From the NCBI RefSeq assembly GCF_014898815.1, contig NW_026515539.1, positions 744,001 through 808,000 of the forward strand: a DNA stretch of 64,000 bases. Reading direction: 5' to 3'. This DNA comes from Panonychus citri (lineage: Eukaryota; Arthropoda; Arachnida; Trombidiformes; Tetranychidae). Shown here one piece after another: positions 27,331 to 40,636 of the stretch. The translations under genes were made by a program, and so were the position numbers. The notes beneath the pieces were generated by a model. That model worked only from the letters and a program-made list of their open reading frames with translations, did no database searches and was not told the DNA's origin. Position 1 is the first letter of the stretch; each line of letters opens with the position of its first letter.

Positions 27331-27865
27331 AGGTATGAACGGTAAAGTTTGGGAATAGTGTGGACTAACTTTTTAGCGATTTGAGTTATTTTCGAAATTT
27401 TTTCGATCTCATTCGATGAGGAATAAGATTTTGCTGAGATATTGAGAATTTTTCCAGAAATTTTGTTTCCTCAAGATATTGCGTCATTTGTTGAAAATGA
27501 CGAAATATCCGTTGAAAATTCTTCCTTAGTTTCCGGTCAAAATACATGAAATTTTTTGTAATTAATTCTGAATATGGAAATAACACTCAGTATTCCATTA
27601 ATTGACCGATTTTGACCATAAGTAATCTTCGATTAAAGTTTAGAACATTTGTCCAGAGCTACCTCTGAAAAATATGACAATTTATTTTCGACATACATTC
27701 GAAAATCAATTTTGATGCTTTGATTTGATGCAATATTCGTGAAAAGATACAATTGAAGCTCAAAAGTTGATTAATAATTTCATATAATTTCAAGAAATTT
27801 AATCGAAAATTAAATTCACCATAATAGTTTGAAAATTTTATTCCCAAACTTTACCGTACATACCT
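27331..27865. mobile_element. MITE of the AGGTATG family, copy 2 (535 bp)
   Basis: Terminal inverted repeats of about 27 bp start AGGTATGAACGGTAAAG, with the right end reading AGGTATGTACGGTAAAG in reverse complement (one difference). TA flanks both ends (27329-27330 and 27866-27867). The ends share AGGTATG-xx-GGTAAAGTTTGG with the element at 19513, but the interiors do not look alike. Two minus-strand open frames of 66 and 62 codons (27386-27586, 27659-27847) fill most of the element. They show no domain I recognise. Confidence 0.82.
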
Positions 27866-28647
27866 TATAATAAGCATCATACACAATAATCAACATTGAA
27901 TAATATCCAATGTATCAACAAGATGGAGAAGTGAAAATCAACCCAAACGGAAAAAAATTGGAGGTTAAATTTTTTACTCTTTCTTTTCTCTTTCTCTTTT
28001 TGATTCTATTAATTTTGATTCCGGATTTTTCATCATCATGGTAATAATAATCATCTTCATCTTCATCATCATTCAGTTAACTTCCTTTCATTTAGATTTA
28101 CCCTTCATTTTATTTTCTAATTTTCATGTTATTCATTTTCTCTTTTTTTGTTTTTCTTTTTGTAGAATTTTTTTTTCTCTCTCTTCTCTTTTCTTCTCAC
28201 TTGATACACCGGAAAAACTTATTCATATTCATTCATTGGTTCCATGGTTTTATCTACATACTATTATATAACCCATGCAATCTATTTATTAGTTAAATTT
28301 TGGTTGATTGAAAAATGCAAAAATGAAATTGATATCTCTTGGGTATTCAACTCTCAACATAGCATCATTTTCATCAACATCATCATCATCATTCATTAAC
28401 AACATATCTCTTACCTTCCCTGTGTAAGAGTATACATGTTATTCAGTGTGATAATTTGTTATAAACCATAAGATGAATCTATTGAAATGTTTGATTCTAA
28501 TTCTCATCCTGATTACGGTGAAGATGAGGTAACGTATTACATGGTGAAAATCAACACAGAAAAAGTGATGAAGATGAAAAAGAAACACAAAAAAAGCAAC
28601 AACAAGAAAAGAAATCAAAGCATCTTCACTAAATCACATAGCTTTTC

Positions 28648-28650
<3 letters not shown>

Positions 28651-28679
<29 letters not shown>
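28651..28679. repeat. (CT)n microsatellite
   Basis: Uninterrupted CT dinucleotides for about 29 bases. Confidence 0.95.
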
Positions 28680-28681
<2 letters not shown>

Positions 28682-29585
28682 GAAAGTCTTTAATCATTTA
28701 GATGATTCAAAGAGGAAAAATCATAGGAATTGAAAGAGAGAAAAAAATAATAAGTTTAACCTCATCAGAATTAATCTCATGAGGATCATTCATTGTAACT
28801 GTCATTTTTTTGTTGGTTTCTTCATCCTCATCATTATCTTCATCATCATTTTTACCAATCAAGTATTATCTTCATCATCATTATCATTATTAACATTATC
28901 CATGATATTTAGCATCGTTAACATTGTTTTCCTTTAACTTTCATCATCATCTTTGATTGTTATCATTATGAATGTTTGGTTTATTTTTCTTTATCATTAT
29001 CTCACCTTTTTATATTCATTAACTTTCTCTTTCTTATCTTCATCTTATCCTCATCATCTTCTTACAAACAAAACAAAATGGATGGAGAAAAAAAATCTTA
29101 AATCAACTTGGTTCATATACCTACTTATGTAATACATGTGAACGCGTATTTAGAGGATAAGATGTACATCAATTGTACTTTGATTACTTTTGATTAGTTT
29201 TCTCATCATCATCATCATCTCTCTGGCAAGAGAATATAATTTTCACTTTTCAATTTCATCTTCTGTTTATTAGAAAATAATGAGGGAGAAAAATATCGAA
29301 CAATTTATAAGGGAAAAAAATGAAGAATATAATATTATTTAAGACAAGATCTTTTTCTGATTCTTGTTCAATATCAATTTTTTTTCTCTTCTTCTTCTTC
29401 TGATAGTAATAGGCTACTATTGCGTGAGAAAATTAATGATCTCTCATATGTCCAATCATGTAAACGGGCTCAGAATAAGATGAGTTAGAGAGATAAAAAA
29501 ACAAGAAGATGAAGACGAAAAATGATGATATAATAATAGCTTCATCTTCATCATCATTATCAAGTTCATCCTTTTCTAACGTGCT

Positions 29586-29588
<3 letters not shown>

Positions 29589-29624
<36 letters not shown>
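29589..29624. repeat. (CT)n microsatellite
   Basis: Uninterrupted CT dinucleotides for about 36 bases. Confidence 0.95.
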
Positions 29625-29626
<2 letters not shown>

Positions 29627-32600
29627 AGGTCACTTGAATATTGTGTGTATGTTATGGTAAAGCAAACAGAGTTAACGTTTACCTGGATTATTGTGGGAAA
29701 ATCATGAATCTTATTTGAGTATCCACCAGGATGATGATGTTTTCTCTGCCTCTCTCATCTTCCAGGGTATTTTCTTATTATTATAAGGGAGTGATTAGAA
29801 TGAAGAAGAAGAAGAAGAAGAAGAAAAGAAAGAGATGATTATGTTATTATGTAATATATGGGGATGATAAGGTCTTTTTATCATCTGTAGGACTTTTAAA
29901 TGTAATAACATAGTTTTTCTTACCACTTTCTGTTTCAATCATCTCTCTCTCACTCACTCTTTTTGTTGAATTAAAATCCATACAAACAAATCTATTGAAC
30001 GATGTATTTGTATATATGGATGTTTTTTTTTCTTCATCATCTCATTCATCTTTCTATTTCTTTTATATAATATTTTCCAAAATGGTGGGAAAATACCTTT
30101 ACCTCTATTGACATGGGAAGTTACAGTTCGTTGTAATGTAACTATGGTTCTCTCTCCCTCCCTCATTTAAATGGAATAGTGTTTATTTGATTGTTATCAT
30201 CATCATCTCTTTTCATTCAAATTGTAGTATATGTTTAAAAGTTATACTCATGTACATATATCATGTTATTTGTCAGGCGTTAGAAAATTATATGATTACT
30301 AAAAGAAAAGAGGATAAAATGATAAATAAAGATGATGAAGATGCTTTTGGAGGTGGAGGAGGAGGTAAATCTACAAGAAAGGGAGAGGATGATAATGATG
30401 ATGATGATGATGTTTGTTGTATCTCATTGTTACAGGCAAAGCAAAATGGACAAGATTTTTTTTTTCACTTCGTGTTGATGCAAAGTGACCTAACAAGTTA
30501 TCATAACCTTTCATTATACCAAGAGGTCACTAAGTATACAGGTAAATCTACAAGGATCATGAACTGACCAATATTTGAACATTTATCCTTACAGGTTATT
30601 CAGTTGATATTTTATTATTTTGTTAAATTATCATCTCATTTGCTTATTGTAATATTTGATTGTGCCTTGATCATTGTTTGTAATTAACCTGCTAATAGGA
30701 TTTTAGTTTAATTCCTCTGTTGATTTATGTTTATTTTTCTTTCAGGTTCAATGAATTGAGCTGATAATTTACATTATGGAATTGAATTTGAAAATTATTC
30801 TCAATCTAGTTAACCATAATTACCATTAATGCTCAAAGTGACAATAACTTTTTTCCTCCTCACTGATGAAGATGAAGATTATGGTTTTCATGTTGATAAT
30901 AAAGATGAAGATGAAGATGAAGATGAAGATGGAGATGGAGATGCGGATGATAATGGTTATGGTTTTCTTTTCTCGGTGATAATGATGATAAGTAAAAAGT
31001 TGTTACCGTTTTCTTTTTTAGCTAAAATTTACTTTTCTTCGAGTGTTTTAATGCATTTATTTTATCTTCTTCTTCTTCTTGTTTACAGTTATAATGAATT
31101 GAATTTAAAGACTTATTGAAGCTTAAGTTTACTTTTAAAAGGATCTTGTATACCAAAGAGATGAGGATGGCGGAGTCAACATTGAAAAAAGAGATGAACA
31201 TAATCAGTATCATCATTTGTGTTCTCATCTTTAAATATTATCAATATTTTATCCTCTGGAATTTGTGACCTTTGCGACACTGATGATAATGGTGACGATT
31301 ACGACAATTTAGGTCTACAGTTGGGATTAGATTGCGATTAATATTTTACAGGAGAACAAAGGAAGATGAGAAGAAGAAGAAGATGATGATGATGATGAAG
31401 AGAAAAGTTATTTGGGTCTCATTTTTTTCTCTTCTTTCGTTCGAACTTGTTAAAGTCTCTTTGTTGGTTACTCTTCTCAACAGGTCACAAAGAAAGTCAG
31501 TGTTTCTTTTTCTAAAGGTCTAGTTATTTGACCTGACCTTTAGTCTCTTCTCTTTCTTTCTCTCCACTCAAGGTCTTTGCGTCTTCGAATTGACATATGG
31601 CCGTTTATGCTTCTCTTTTATCGTCATCATCATCGACGCTATGGTTATCCTTTTCAAGGAGAAAAAGACTCAAAAACTAACATATGCTTCCAAAGGATTT
31701 AATCTGTTTCTTTTCTTATTTCTTTGTGGACTCAACAGTATTAGAGGTCATCGTTGAGTGACACTATACACTGACCTTTTACCCGAATGTTAACCTACAG
31801 AGAGGACAAAAATATCCATGACAATGTGTTGATCTAATTTGATAGGAACCACCAGTAACTATTGAAAGAAACTAACAAGTAAAAGTTGATTGAAACTCAA
31901 ACACCTTCAACAATATTGTTATGTACTTTTCGCAGTTGATTGCTGTTGGATTATTGGCAGTTAGATTTATCTTCAACAATTTAGATTATTGTAAATTGCT
32001 TAAGGTTGATTTAGATTTTCAAAATTTCAACTCAGGTCAACGGTCAATCTGTTTGTCTAAGTTTACTGTTGTTTTTTTTGCATTGAGAAGGTCAAACAAT
32101 TGGACTTATATGTGTGTAAACAAAGTGAAGGTGATAATGAGGCGAGAACAGAATCATTTTAATCATTTTGATTGTTATATTTACTGAACTTTAAATTGCT
32201 TAGATAATCATAAATCTCAAGCTCCAATTCAATATGAATGATTAAAATTTTGATGATTCTTGATGATGTTAATATTTATTATCATTGGAGAAATGATAAT
32301 TTTTTTTAATAGTAAAATTAATTGTCATTAATTTTTGCTGCATTGAACTTGATCAACATGATTTATCAAGTGCATCAATTTAGTATTTGATTTTTGTAAT
32401 GATCTTGAGGAATACAGTTGATTGTTGTTGATTGTAATGAGAGGCAATTGGCTTCCTGGCCTAAATTGGGTAACATAATTTACTTTCCAAAAAGTAATCA
32501 TCTCATTTGATTGTTGATTATGATTGTTCAACTGGATAGACTATTAAACTAACAGTTACTTTTATATTGGTAACTGTTAATACTCATAAGGAAAAAGCTT

Positions 32601-35600
32601 TTAAATTGTTCACAATTAATGTTGATTGGGTTAACCATTTGATTAAATGTTAACCAATGATGATAATAATTTACTTTTGTTTTTCCCAATCACAATTATC
32701 TATTTGATTGTTCAATCAATCTTGACAAACAATCAAAAAAAAAACAACACAAATTGTTGATCAACTAACTAAATTAAATGAAGAAGAGAAAAAGTTTTCC
32801 AAAATCACAATCAACTAATACAAATTAACAAAGACAATGAGATTCAAATGAAAATTAATCAATTGTTGTCTTGATTTACTTGATTGTTGAAGATAATTTA
32901 GTTTTGCACCTTTTAAATCAGTTGAATTGAGATGATTAAAAGTAATTATGATGAAATTAACGTAATCAACTTCACTTTTTTTTGCTCTTCTTCTTCACCA
33001 ATTGAATTAGTTAATCGATTGATCTTAATTTGGTTATAATCAATAAGTGTAATTTCAGTGAATGATGAATATGTTGATTGATACAATTAACTAAAATTGT
33101 ATTAAATATATAAAGAAAATACTTAATTATGATCAGAAAGAAGAGAGAAACAAAAAATTGGGTCAAGAGATGATTAACTAATTGTAAATGATTATCATGA
33201 TTATGATTATCATGAAAAACGATCGTAAACCATTAACCTAATAAAAAATTTAATTAACCATGTCCAGTATTGTCTCTGGAGAGATTAATAAATTATTGGT
33301 TAATATTAATCACAATCGTAATCAACGTGACAATTATTGTTTCCTTTCATCAAATGTTTGCTGATTTACTGAATGTAACAATTACTAAGTAACTTAATTG
33401 CAATTGCAATTAAACTCTAATCATGTATCAGGATTTTTTTCTGCTCAAATGGATTCAAGATTAATTGTGATTAAATTAAAAGAAGATGATAATAATAAAT
33501 AAGATTTAACTGATTATCCTTATTGTAAGATGTTGGGTTGACACAACAATTAACTTTGGGAAAAAAAAAAGTGAAACCTTCAGGTTAATTATTGTAATAT
33601 AATCTTTACCAATGGAAACATATATTACTGATTTAATCACAATGCCGATACTTTAATCCTTAATCCGATGTGAGCATTTCAATTGGAATTAGTTGAAATT
33701 ATTTAAACTTATCCAATGGATTTGATTGTTTACCAAGTGGATTAACTAAATGCTAATATGTTGCCATCACAATTTGGGATGAGGATGGAAAAGCTGAAAG
33801 ACTTTTGGGAATTTCTTATGATTTAATGTATTAGTTTTTTAAGGCGATTTTAATTTAAATTGTATAAGTTAAATTGTTGCATTTAAATCAATAATTTTGT
33901 GGCTCTTTATTTTTTTTTAAATCCAACTGATTAACTATTAATTGTTAATCACTTGTTTTCCTTTCCTCAATATGAATACATTTTGTTAACATTACTTTTT
34001 GATGATGATCATTTTTTTAATCACATTTAACAGGATGGATTATGATTATGGTGATTAACTTAATCACCGTCACAATAGTGAATTGATTAACTATTGATAA
34101 TATTTTTCGCTGTATCTTTGGACTTGGTCAATTTCAATTGGAATCATTTTTTTTGGGTTTTAATCAATTTGGTTTGTTGATTTTGTTTTGTTTTCTATTG
34201 ACAATTTAATGGTAATTGTTGAACATTTTCATTGTGTTTTTACATATTAAACAAACTGTTAAAATCCCTGATCCAGTTAATTGATTTGATTCAGTTTTAA
34301 GGTTAGAATTTAAAGTTGTGATTAATAATCTAATCCATTGGATGATCAAACTTTATTAGAATCTACAACTGATTAAGTGAATTGATAATATTCAAGGATT
34401 TTAATCAATTCGATTAACTTTATTTTCCCTTTTTCTTGGATTATAAATTTTACCCTTTTCTTTAATTGGGAGATTATTAATCAATTGTTTCTTCCTTTCA
34501 AAGTTTAATTGATTGGAAATTGGTTCTTAATCACTTGCAATTAAATTACAAACTTGGCGACAATTTGATGAGACAAAAAAAGAAAACAAAACCACGTGTT
34601 CGTCAATCAGCTGATAGCGAGTAGAAAAACATTGATTCGTCTAATTGTTTACATTGTAATTTCATTCTCTTTACTCTGTTAGATTAAATTTTCTTCACAA
34701 TTTAGTTGTTAATTCAATTAGTGACTCTGGACAATCTATTGTGTAAGTTAAATCATCTCTTTAATTGTTATACTTTGGGAACAATTTACTTCTTGATGTT
34801 GGTTCAATTTTTATGCTTTTGTGTTGATATTTTTTTTTTTTGCTTCTTAATCTTGATTATCATCATTAACACCAAACTCTGATTACTGGACATTATAATT
34901 TACATAATTTAACAACAATTTAATCATCATCTTAATAACGCTCATGATTTAAATGAACGTGTTAATTGTGGTTAAGTTTGTGAAGTACAATAAATGTTTA
35001 ACTTAATCAATTGGAAACACTGATGATCCTCTTTTGTTTTGGCTTTTCTTTAATTGTTATTAATTATTTTCTGGTTGGATAATCAACACAATTTAAGATA
35101 ATCATTAACTGGTTAACCTTTTTCCTCGCCTTTAATCAAGCTTTAATTGTTGCATGTTATTAATTGATTTACATGGAGAGAAAATTTTACTTTGCTTCTT
35201 AATGGAATCTAAATGATTAAATTATTTGCTTTTGATTCCTATGAAAAAAAGTACAATAACAATCAAGCCAAATAATTGCGAATCGTATCATTTAGTGATG
35301 GATTTTAATGATGATTACAAGTGATTAAGAAAATCAAAAAGGTATCAACATGGTAACGTGATTTAGATTAACCTAAGTCACTTAAATCTTGAAAGTTTTA
35401 ATATATTGGGTTGACAATTTGATATGTTTCATATTAAATCTGACACTTTGTTTGCTAATCATTGGCAATTTAAATCAAATCACTTAATCACGATTTTATC
35501 ATTTCATTTTTTCCCTTTTCTTTTCAACAACAGAAACAACAATTACAGTTAATCAATCAAGCCAATTAACCTGGTCAACCTAATTACCATTGAATAACAA

Positions 35601-36354
35601 CAACAACAACCAGGAAGGATTTACAAATCGTTATTCAATTAATAATAATACAAATTGAATTGACTGATAGCTAAAAAATCAACCTGTAAGTTTGTTAATC
35701 ACTTGAGTATTGATAATTGTAGCAAAAATCATCTATTTTCATTTGATTGCAATCACAATTAATTGTTGATGATTTACTTTTCTGTCCCTGATCAGAAACA
35801 ATATCTTGGTTTTCATGATAAACTTTTCCCCTCAAGATAATTACTAGGAAACATTATCATTAACTGTGAATACTTTTATATACACTAAATTGTTAGTTTA
35901 TTTTTCCATCTAATTAGTTGGTTTACATTCATCTCTAAGTGTTAGCAATTAACCAAATCAACAAACCACTGGGTTAAATCAGTAGTGTCTAGTTTATTCA
36001 TCTAAATAGTAAATATTTTGATATAGTTTGACCATCAACAAGATGATGATTATTATTATTATATCAAACTAATTGGTCTCATGTGAATCAATTTAATGAT
36101 CTGATTTGATTCCTTGACAATTAACTTTTTTTTCTATTCAAACTAATCATAATCGACCATTAACCTTGTTGATATTGTTGTTTATTTCCTATTCCAATAT
36201 TAACCGAATAACTTTTTTAATTTTCTATTTTTACATTTTACTTTTTGCTAATCACAATTAAGGTTTACTATTTGTCAATATTGATTAGTTGCACTGATTG
36301 TTGGTGATTTTATTTACAAGGATAACAACTTTGTTCAGATAAGTTTACATTACA

Positions 36355-37416
36355 ATGGATTCTTCTGGAACTAGTTCATCGTCATCATCATCATCATCAT
36401 CTTCTTCATCATCTTCTTCATCTCCAACTTTATCCTTATCTTCATCTCCCTCGTATTTAGATGAAACTTTTCGTGATCGAAGCTCAAGTGAATCGTCAAT
36501 TGGTTCAAATGATTCAATTTTACTCGGCCTACCTGTTACCCTGGTTGAACCAGGAAGTAAATCAAGACCCTTACGAACCTCAATTGATTTATCATCAATG
36601 AATTTAACTCGTGAAACAATTAATCAGAATCTTGATTATCTAATAACTTCAGGATTTAACGAGGACAAAAATGTTGACAATGGTAAAAATAATTCAAACA
36701 GTGGTATTGATAATACTAATGATGAAAAAACCTCCACCTCTTCCTGTGATGATGCGGATAAATCAAGTGATGAACATCATAATCTTAATCATCACCATGA
36801 TGACAATTACACTATCATATGTGAACAAGAATTAACCAAACGATCAATTACAAGTATAAATTTATCCAACAATCAACTAACCAATTTACCCTCAAGTCTT
36901 TCATGTTTCATTAGTTTGACCACCTTGGACATCAGTGAAAATGGTTTGGACTCCCTTGAGCCAATGTCTTACTTACCTTGTTTAACAGTTTTGATTGCCT
37001 GTAACAATAAACTGACCGATGTCGCCTTGACCAAAGCAAATCCCTCAAAGTATATACCCAATATTAAGGTTCTTTCCCTATCAGGTAATCAATTTCGTTC
37101 AATACCTGAATCCATATTGGACTGTGGTCAATTAAGGTCACTCTATCTTGGAGCAAATTGTATTGAACAAATACCAACAACAATTGCAAAATTGACCAAA
37201 CTACGTTACCTTTACCTTGGAGGTAATAAACTGACCACTATCCCAGAAGAGGTTGGACTTTTATCCAAATTGGAAGCTCTTTCCCTCTGTGAAAACAGTA
37301 TCACCTCCCTGCCACCCTCGATTGCCCACCTTACGAGTCTTAAATCATTGGCACTTCATATGAATCAATTAACAACTTTACCCACCGAGATTGTTAAATT
37401 GCAAAGTCTAACAGAG
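36355..37416 (+). CDS. LRRC58: LRRC58 orthologue, exon 1 (residues 1-354)
   Basis: This exon carries the start and the leucine-rich repeats of an intracellular LRR protein that, with exons 2 and 3, makes 479 aa. LRRC58 is conserved in animals. It has recently been linked to ubiquitin-ligase adaptor function, which cannot be judged from this sequence. Residues 1-35 are almost pure Ser, and the region to about 155 is acidic, Asn/Asp- and His-rich low complexity. Human LRRC58 is about 370 aa, so this N-terminal extension accounts for the greater length. From about residue 165 there are eight or so LRRs of the short type (INLSNNQLTNLPSSL, LRSLYLGANCIEQIP, LRYLYLGGNKLTTIPEEVG, ALHMNQLTTLPTEIVKL). 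The exon ends phase 0 at GAG before GTAAGA. The first in-frame Met is used, and the neighbourhood contains no other gene. Confidence 0.95.
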
Positions 37417-39694
37417 GTAAGACCCAAAATCTGATACTTAATCTTTAATTACTCGACAATTTACTGATTTAATTAATCGTTTGATCTAAGAAAAGGGATT
37501 AGATTGTTTTAAATTGTTAGTAAACATCATTATCAATTGTGACGATAATAATAATAGTGATAGACTTTTTTGTTAACTAATCTGCTCGTATTTACCAATT
37601 TAATAGTAACAATTTATATTAAATAATAATAACAACTATCAATGGATAACAATACAATTAGTGATGATGATGATCGGGAAAATAAACGATGAAATGAAAA
37701 CTAAATCAAATGGACCGATTTATAAATTGTTGTAAATTGTAGTTAATCAAAAAAAAAAGGTAAACTAAAGTAACTTGAAAGTTTGAAAAAGTTGAAACTT
37801 TTTCACGCTCAGTTAAAGTAATAATATAAGAATCAGTGGTTTGTTTGAATTTAATTGCTCTGATTTAGTATTTACATTTGATTGTCAGTGTTAAGAAGAG
37901 GAGGAGATGAGGTTGGGTCAAAGTTAACCCACCTCTTAACCCGGTGGTCAGTTGAGAGGGTCAATTAGATTTGCCCGGGGCAAAGAGTAACCAATTGAAA
38001 TGGTCCATCAAATATTATAATCACCTTATATATGTGATTTATGGGATACCCCAGATCACCTTGTATACTGATTATTATCAACTCTTTCTCGTTAATCACT
38101 TATAAATAAAAAAAAACCTCTGGATTTAATTATGCTACAATTAAGTACTTTCATATACAAATTAAGTTCATAATTTATCAGCATTTTGTTTTCTCAACTT
38201 AATCGTTGACAATTAAGTTGATTAACTTTTTTCCTCAAGTGTTTAGCTTTTACATTTCACTGTTAGCTAATTTATTGATTGTTGTCTTTGATTAGTGAAA
38301 TATATCAATTAGGTATTTAACTATATTTATTGGATATTTTTTTAATCAGTGGATATTGAATAACAATTAATTAGTGTCTATCATATGATGACTTTGTGTA
38401 TGTGATTTTTGATGTTGATTAACAGGTAGAGAGTTTAAATTGCTAACAATTTACTTGTCACTTGTAATATGATTTACCTTCAACCTTAATTTCACCTTTT
38501 TTTTTCTTGATTGTCATCATCAAGTTAATCATTATTATAGTTGATTATCATATTTAGTTATTTTCTTGATGATACAATATTGAAATGGTTCATTAGATTT
38601 CATCATCTTCTTAATCATCTTACTCCTTGATTGTCAGGGTTAGAATTTACTTCTCTTTCTCAACAATCAATTGATTTCCACTGTAATTGATTGTAACTAT
38701 TATGTTATTATTAAATTTTCCAGCCATTCAACTAGCCGTAACAATCAAATTAGATTGTTGGTTAACCCAACGTGGTATTAATAGTAATCAACATCATCAT
38801 TTAATTTGATTGTGCTAATTTTTTTCTTCTTACTAACAAATAAGATTCAAATTTAATAGATGAAAACATTTTGATTGTTAATTATTTTGTTGACCATTTT
38901 AAATTTTAAACAGTTGATTCAGTTGGTCAACAGACTAACTTTTAAACCATTGGGAATATTTTTTGATTGATTATAATCATGAATGAAATCAAACTGATTC
39001 CTATGTATTGGTCAAGCTTCATTGACCAGTAATGATCAATAGTATGATGAAATTGATTAAATTTTCAATTGATTTGAGTTTGAAAAGTGAAAAAAAAAAT
39101 TATCAAAAACTGATAGTCAGAGGGATGAACATGAAAAAAAAAAATGTTGACCAAATTGAAAAAAAAACTGGACAATCAGTGACCAATATGGTTTCCTGAA
39201 CACTTGAATGAATTTATTGTTGTCGTTGTTGATGGTCAATATCAGAACCATTATGATGACCATCAGAATCCTAAATGATGATGATAATAATCAACATCTA
39301 ATAGTTGATTATGTTTTGAAAATGATTTTGGTTTGATATTGAAAAGCAAAATTTTCAATTAACTTGAACCTCAATCAGAATCAATCTAATCCTTTTCATG
39401 ATTATTTCCTTAATGGTTTCCTTTTTGTTATTTAATTGTATTGCTTACAAATCAATGAAAATTAACATTCTTAACATTTTTGTATCACTATTAATGGTCA
39501 TTGGTAAAAAATGAACCTTTAATTGTGGTCATTTTGATACATATTTTGACCATTGAGTTGATTGGAATGATTTTGAAACTGAGTAACTGAATTTAACTTT
39601 TCTTCTCGAATATTCAATCTGAACAATATATCGTAGTGAAATTAACATTAATGAGATTTTCTTTCTCTTCTTTTACATGATTAACTAATCACAG
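37417..39694 (+). other. LRRC58: LRRC58 intron 1 (2,278 bp)
   Basis: It opens GTAAGACC and closes with TAATCACAG. It is much longer than the other introns seen and made of the same AT-rich words as the surrounding spacer, with no inserted element or nested gene that I can see. Confidence 0.9.
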
Positions 39695-39884
39695 TTAAGT
39701 CTTCGTAATAATCCATTGGTGGTTCGATTCATCAATGATTACCTTTACAACCCACCGAGTTTACTTGAACTCGCAGGTCGATGTATCAAAATTCATCGGA
39801 TTAATTATCCACCCTACATGATACCTCGACCTTTAAACCGCTACCTCGAAACTGCTCAACACTGTGTCAACCCTCAATGTCAAG
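39695..39884 (+). CDS. LRRC58: LRRC58 orthologue, exon 2
   Basis: It begins with LSLRNNPLVVRF, the capping end of the last LRR, and continues through SLLELAGRCIKIHRI, YPPYMIPRPLNRYL and HCVNPQC. This matches the LRRC58 C-terminal signature, in which the LRR array is followed by 'LLELAARTIK...LPGNL--YL...C-NPKC'. Phase 0 on entry. It leaves phase 1 after CAAG at a GTAATT donor. Skipping or retention would disrupt the conserved C-terminal domain. Confidence 0.95.
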
Positions 39885-39969
39885 GTAATTGGAAAAGAAA
39901 CTCTTTTTCGAAACTTTTTAGAACTTTTTTTTCTCATCTCGAACTTGTTTTCTTCCTCATTTCTCTTAG

Positions 39970-40157
39970 GTGTTTACTTTGATTCTCGAGTTGAACAGAT
40001 AAAGTTTGTTGACTTTTGTGGATCGTATCGTTTACCATTACTTCAATATCTGTGTTCACCCAAATGTTCAAAATCGCGTCCAATTAACGACAATGGTTCA
40101 GAACGATTGGAATTAAATGTTCCCGAAAATAAGATGAAACGAGTTTTATTAGGTTAA
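39970..40157 (+). CDS. LRRC58: LRRC58 orthologue, exon 3 and stop
   Basis: It follows an 85-bp intron with a TTTCTCTTAG acceptor. It encodes GVYFDSRVEQIKFVDFCG, YRLPLLQYLCSPKC and a Ser/Glu-rich linker, and ends KRVLLG-stop. The family ends the same way (…KFVDFCGKYRLPL…LCSPEC…KVLLG), so the C-terminus looks complete. The paired cysteines (CVNPQC from exon 2 and LCSPKC here) are conserved and could bind metal. That is inference. An AATAAA follows 53 bases after the stop. Confidence 0.95.
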
Positions 40158-40209
40158 TAAAATGGATCAATTATCATGAATGATGAAGATTAATTGTCTT
40201 CGAATAGAC

Positions 40210-40215
40210 AATAAA
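40210..40215 (+). terminator. LRRC58: AATAAA polyadenylation signal of LRRC58
   Basis: AATAAA at a normal short distance after the TAA stop. The 3' UTR would be under 100 bases. Confidence 0.7.
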
Positions 40216-40560
40216 TAAACAAATATAAGGATCAAGATGAACAATTTATTTATGTAAAGACAAATACGATATTAATTTTATCAACAATTTATTAACTAAC
40301 AGAAAATGTAAACAAAATGTATCCTTTTTATTTGATATCAATGAAAATATAACTTTCTTACTTTGACCATTTACGAGTTGATCAATTTTACATTTCAATG
40401 TTATCAATTTCAATTTCCACCCCACCATCACCATCTTCATCTACTCTTCCACCTTCTTAACCTCTTCCTCTTCCTCATCATTTACATTACTCAAGCCTAA
40501 GAAAATACTTTAATACCTTTTACCTTTTTATCGGGAACTTTTTTTCATAACTTTTCCTAT

Positions 40561-40636
<76 letters not shown>

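Larger units (their letters stand above)
27866..36354. other. Gene-poor stretch upstream of LRRC58
   Basis: 28.0-31.5 kb is dominated by CAT/GAT and CT/GA simple repeats (CT runs at 28651-28679 and 29589-29624). 30.5-32.1 kb has many GGTCA/TGACC words. 32.2-36.3 kb is rich in TTAATTGT-type words. The last few hundred bases before 36355 must contain the promoter and 5' UTR of the LRRC58 gene, but I see no clear core promoter element. Open frames here are low-complexity or AT-biased and are not called. Confidence 0.6.

Noticed and set aside
30187..30567. 126-codon frame with Gly and Asp runs
   Set aside because: The runs come from GGAGGAGG and GATGATGAT repeats. The rest has no recognisable domain.
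31921..32187. 88-codon plus-strand frame
   Set aside because: Open and moderately protein-like, but with no domain, no partner exons and no clear 3' signal. It lies in a region full of similar chance frames.
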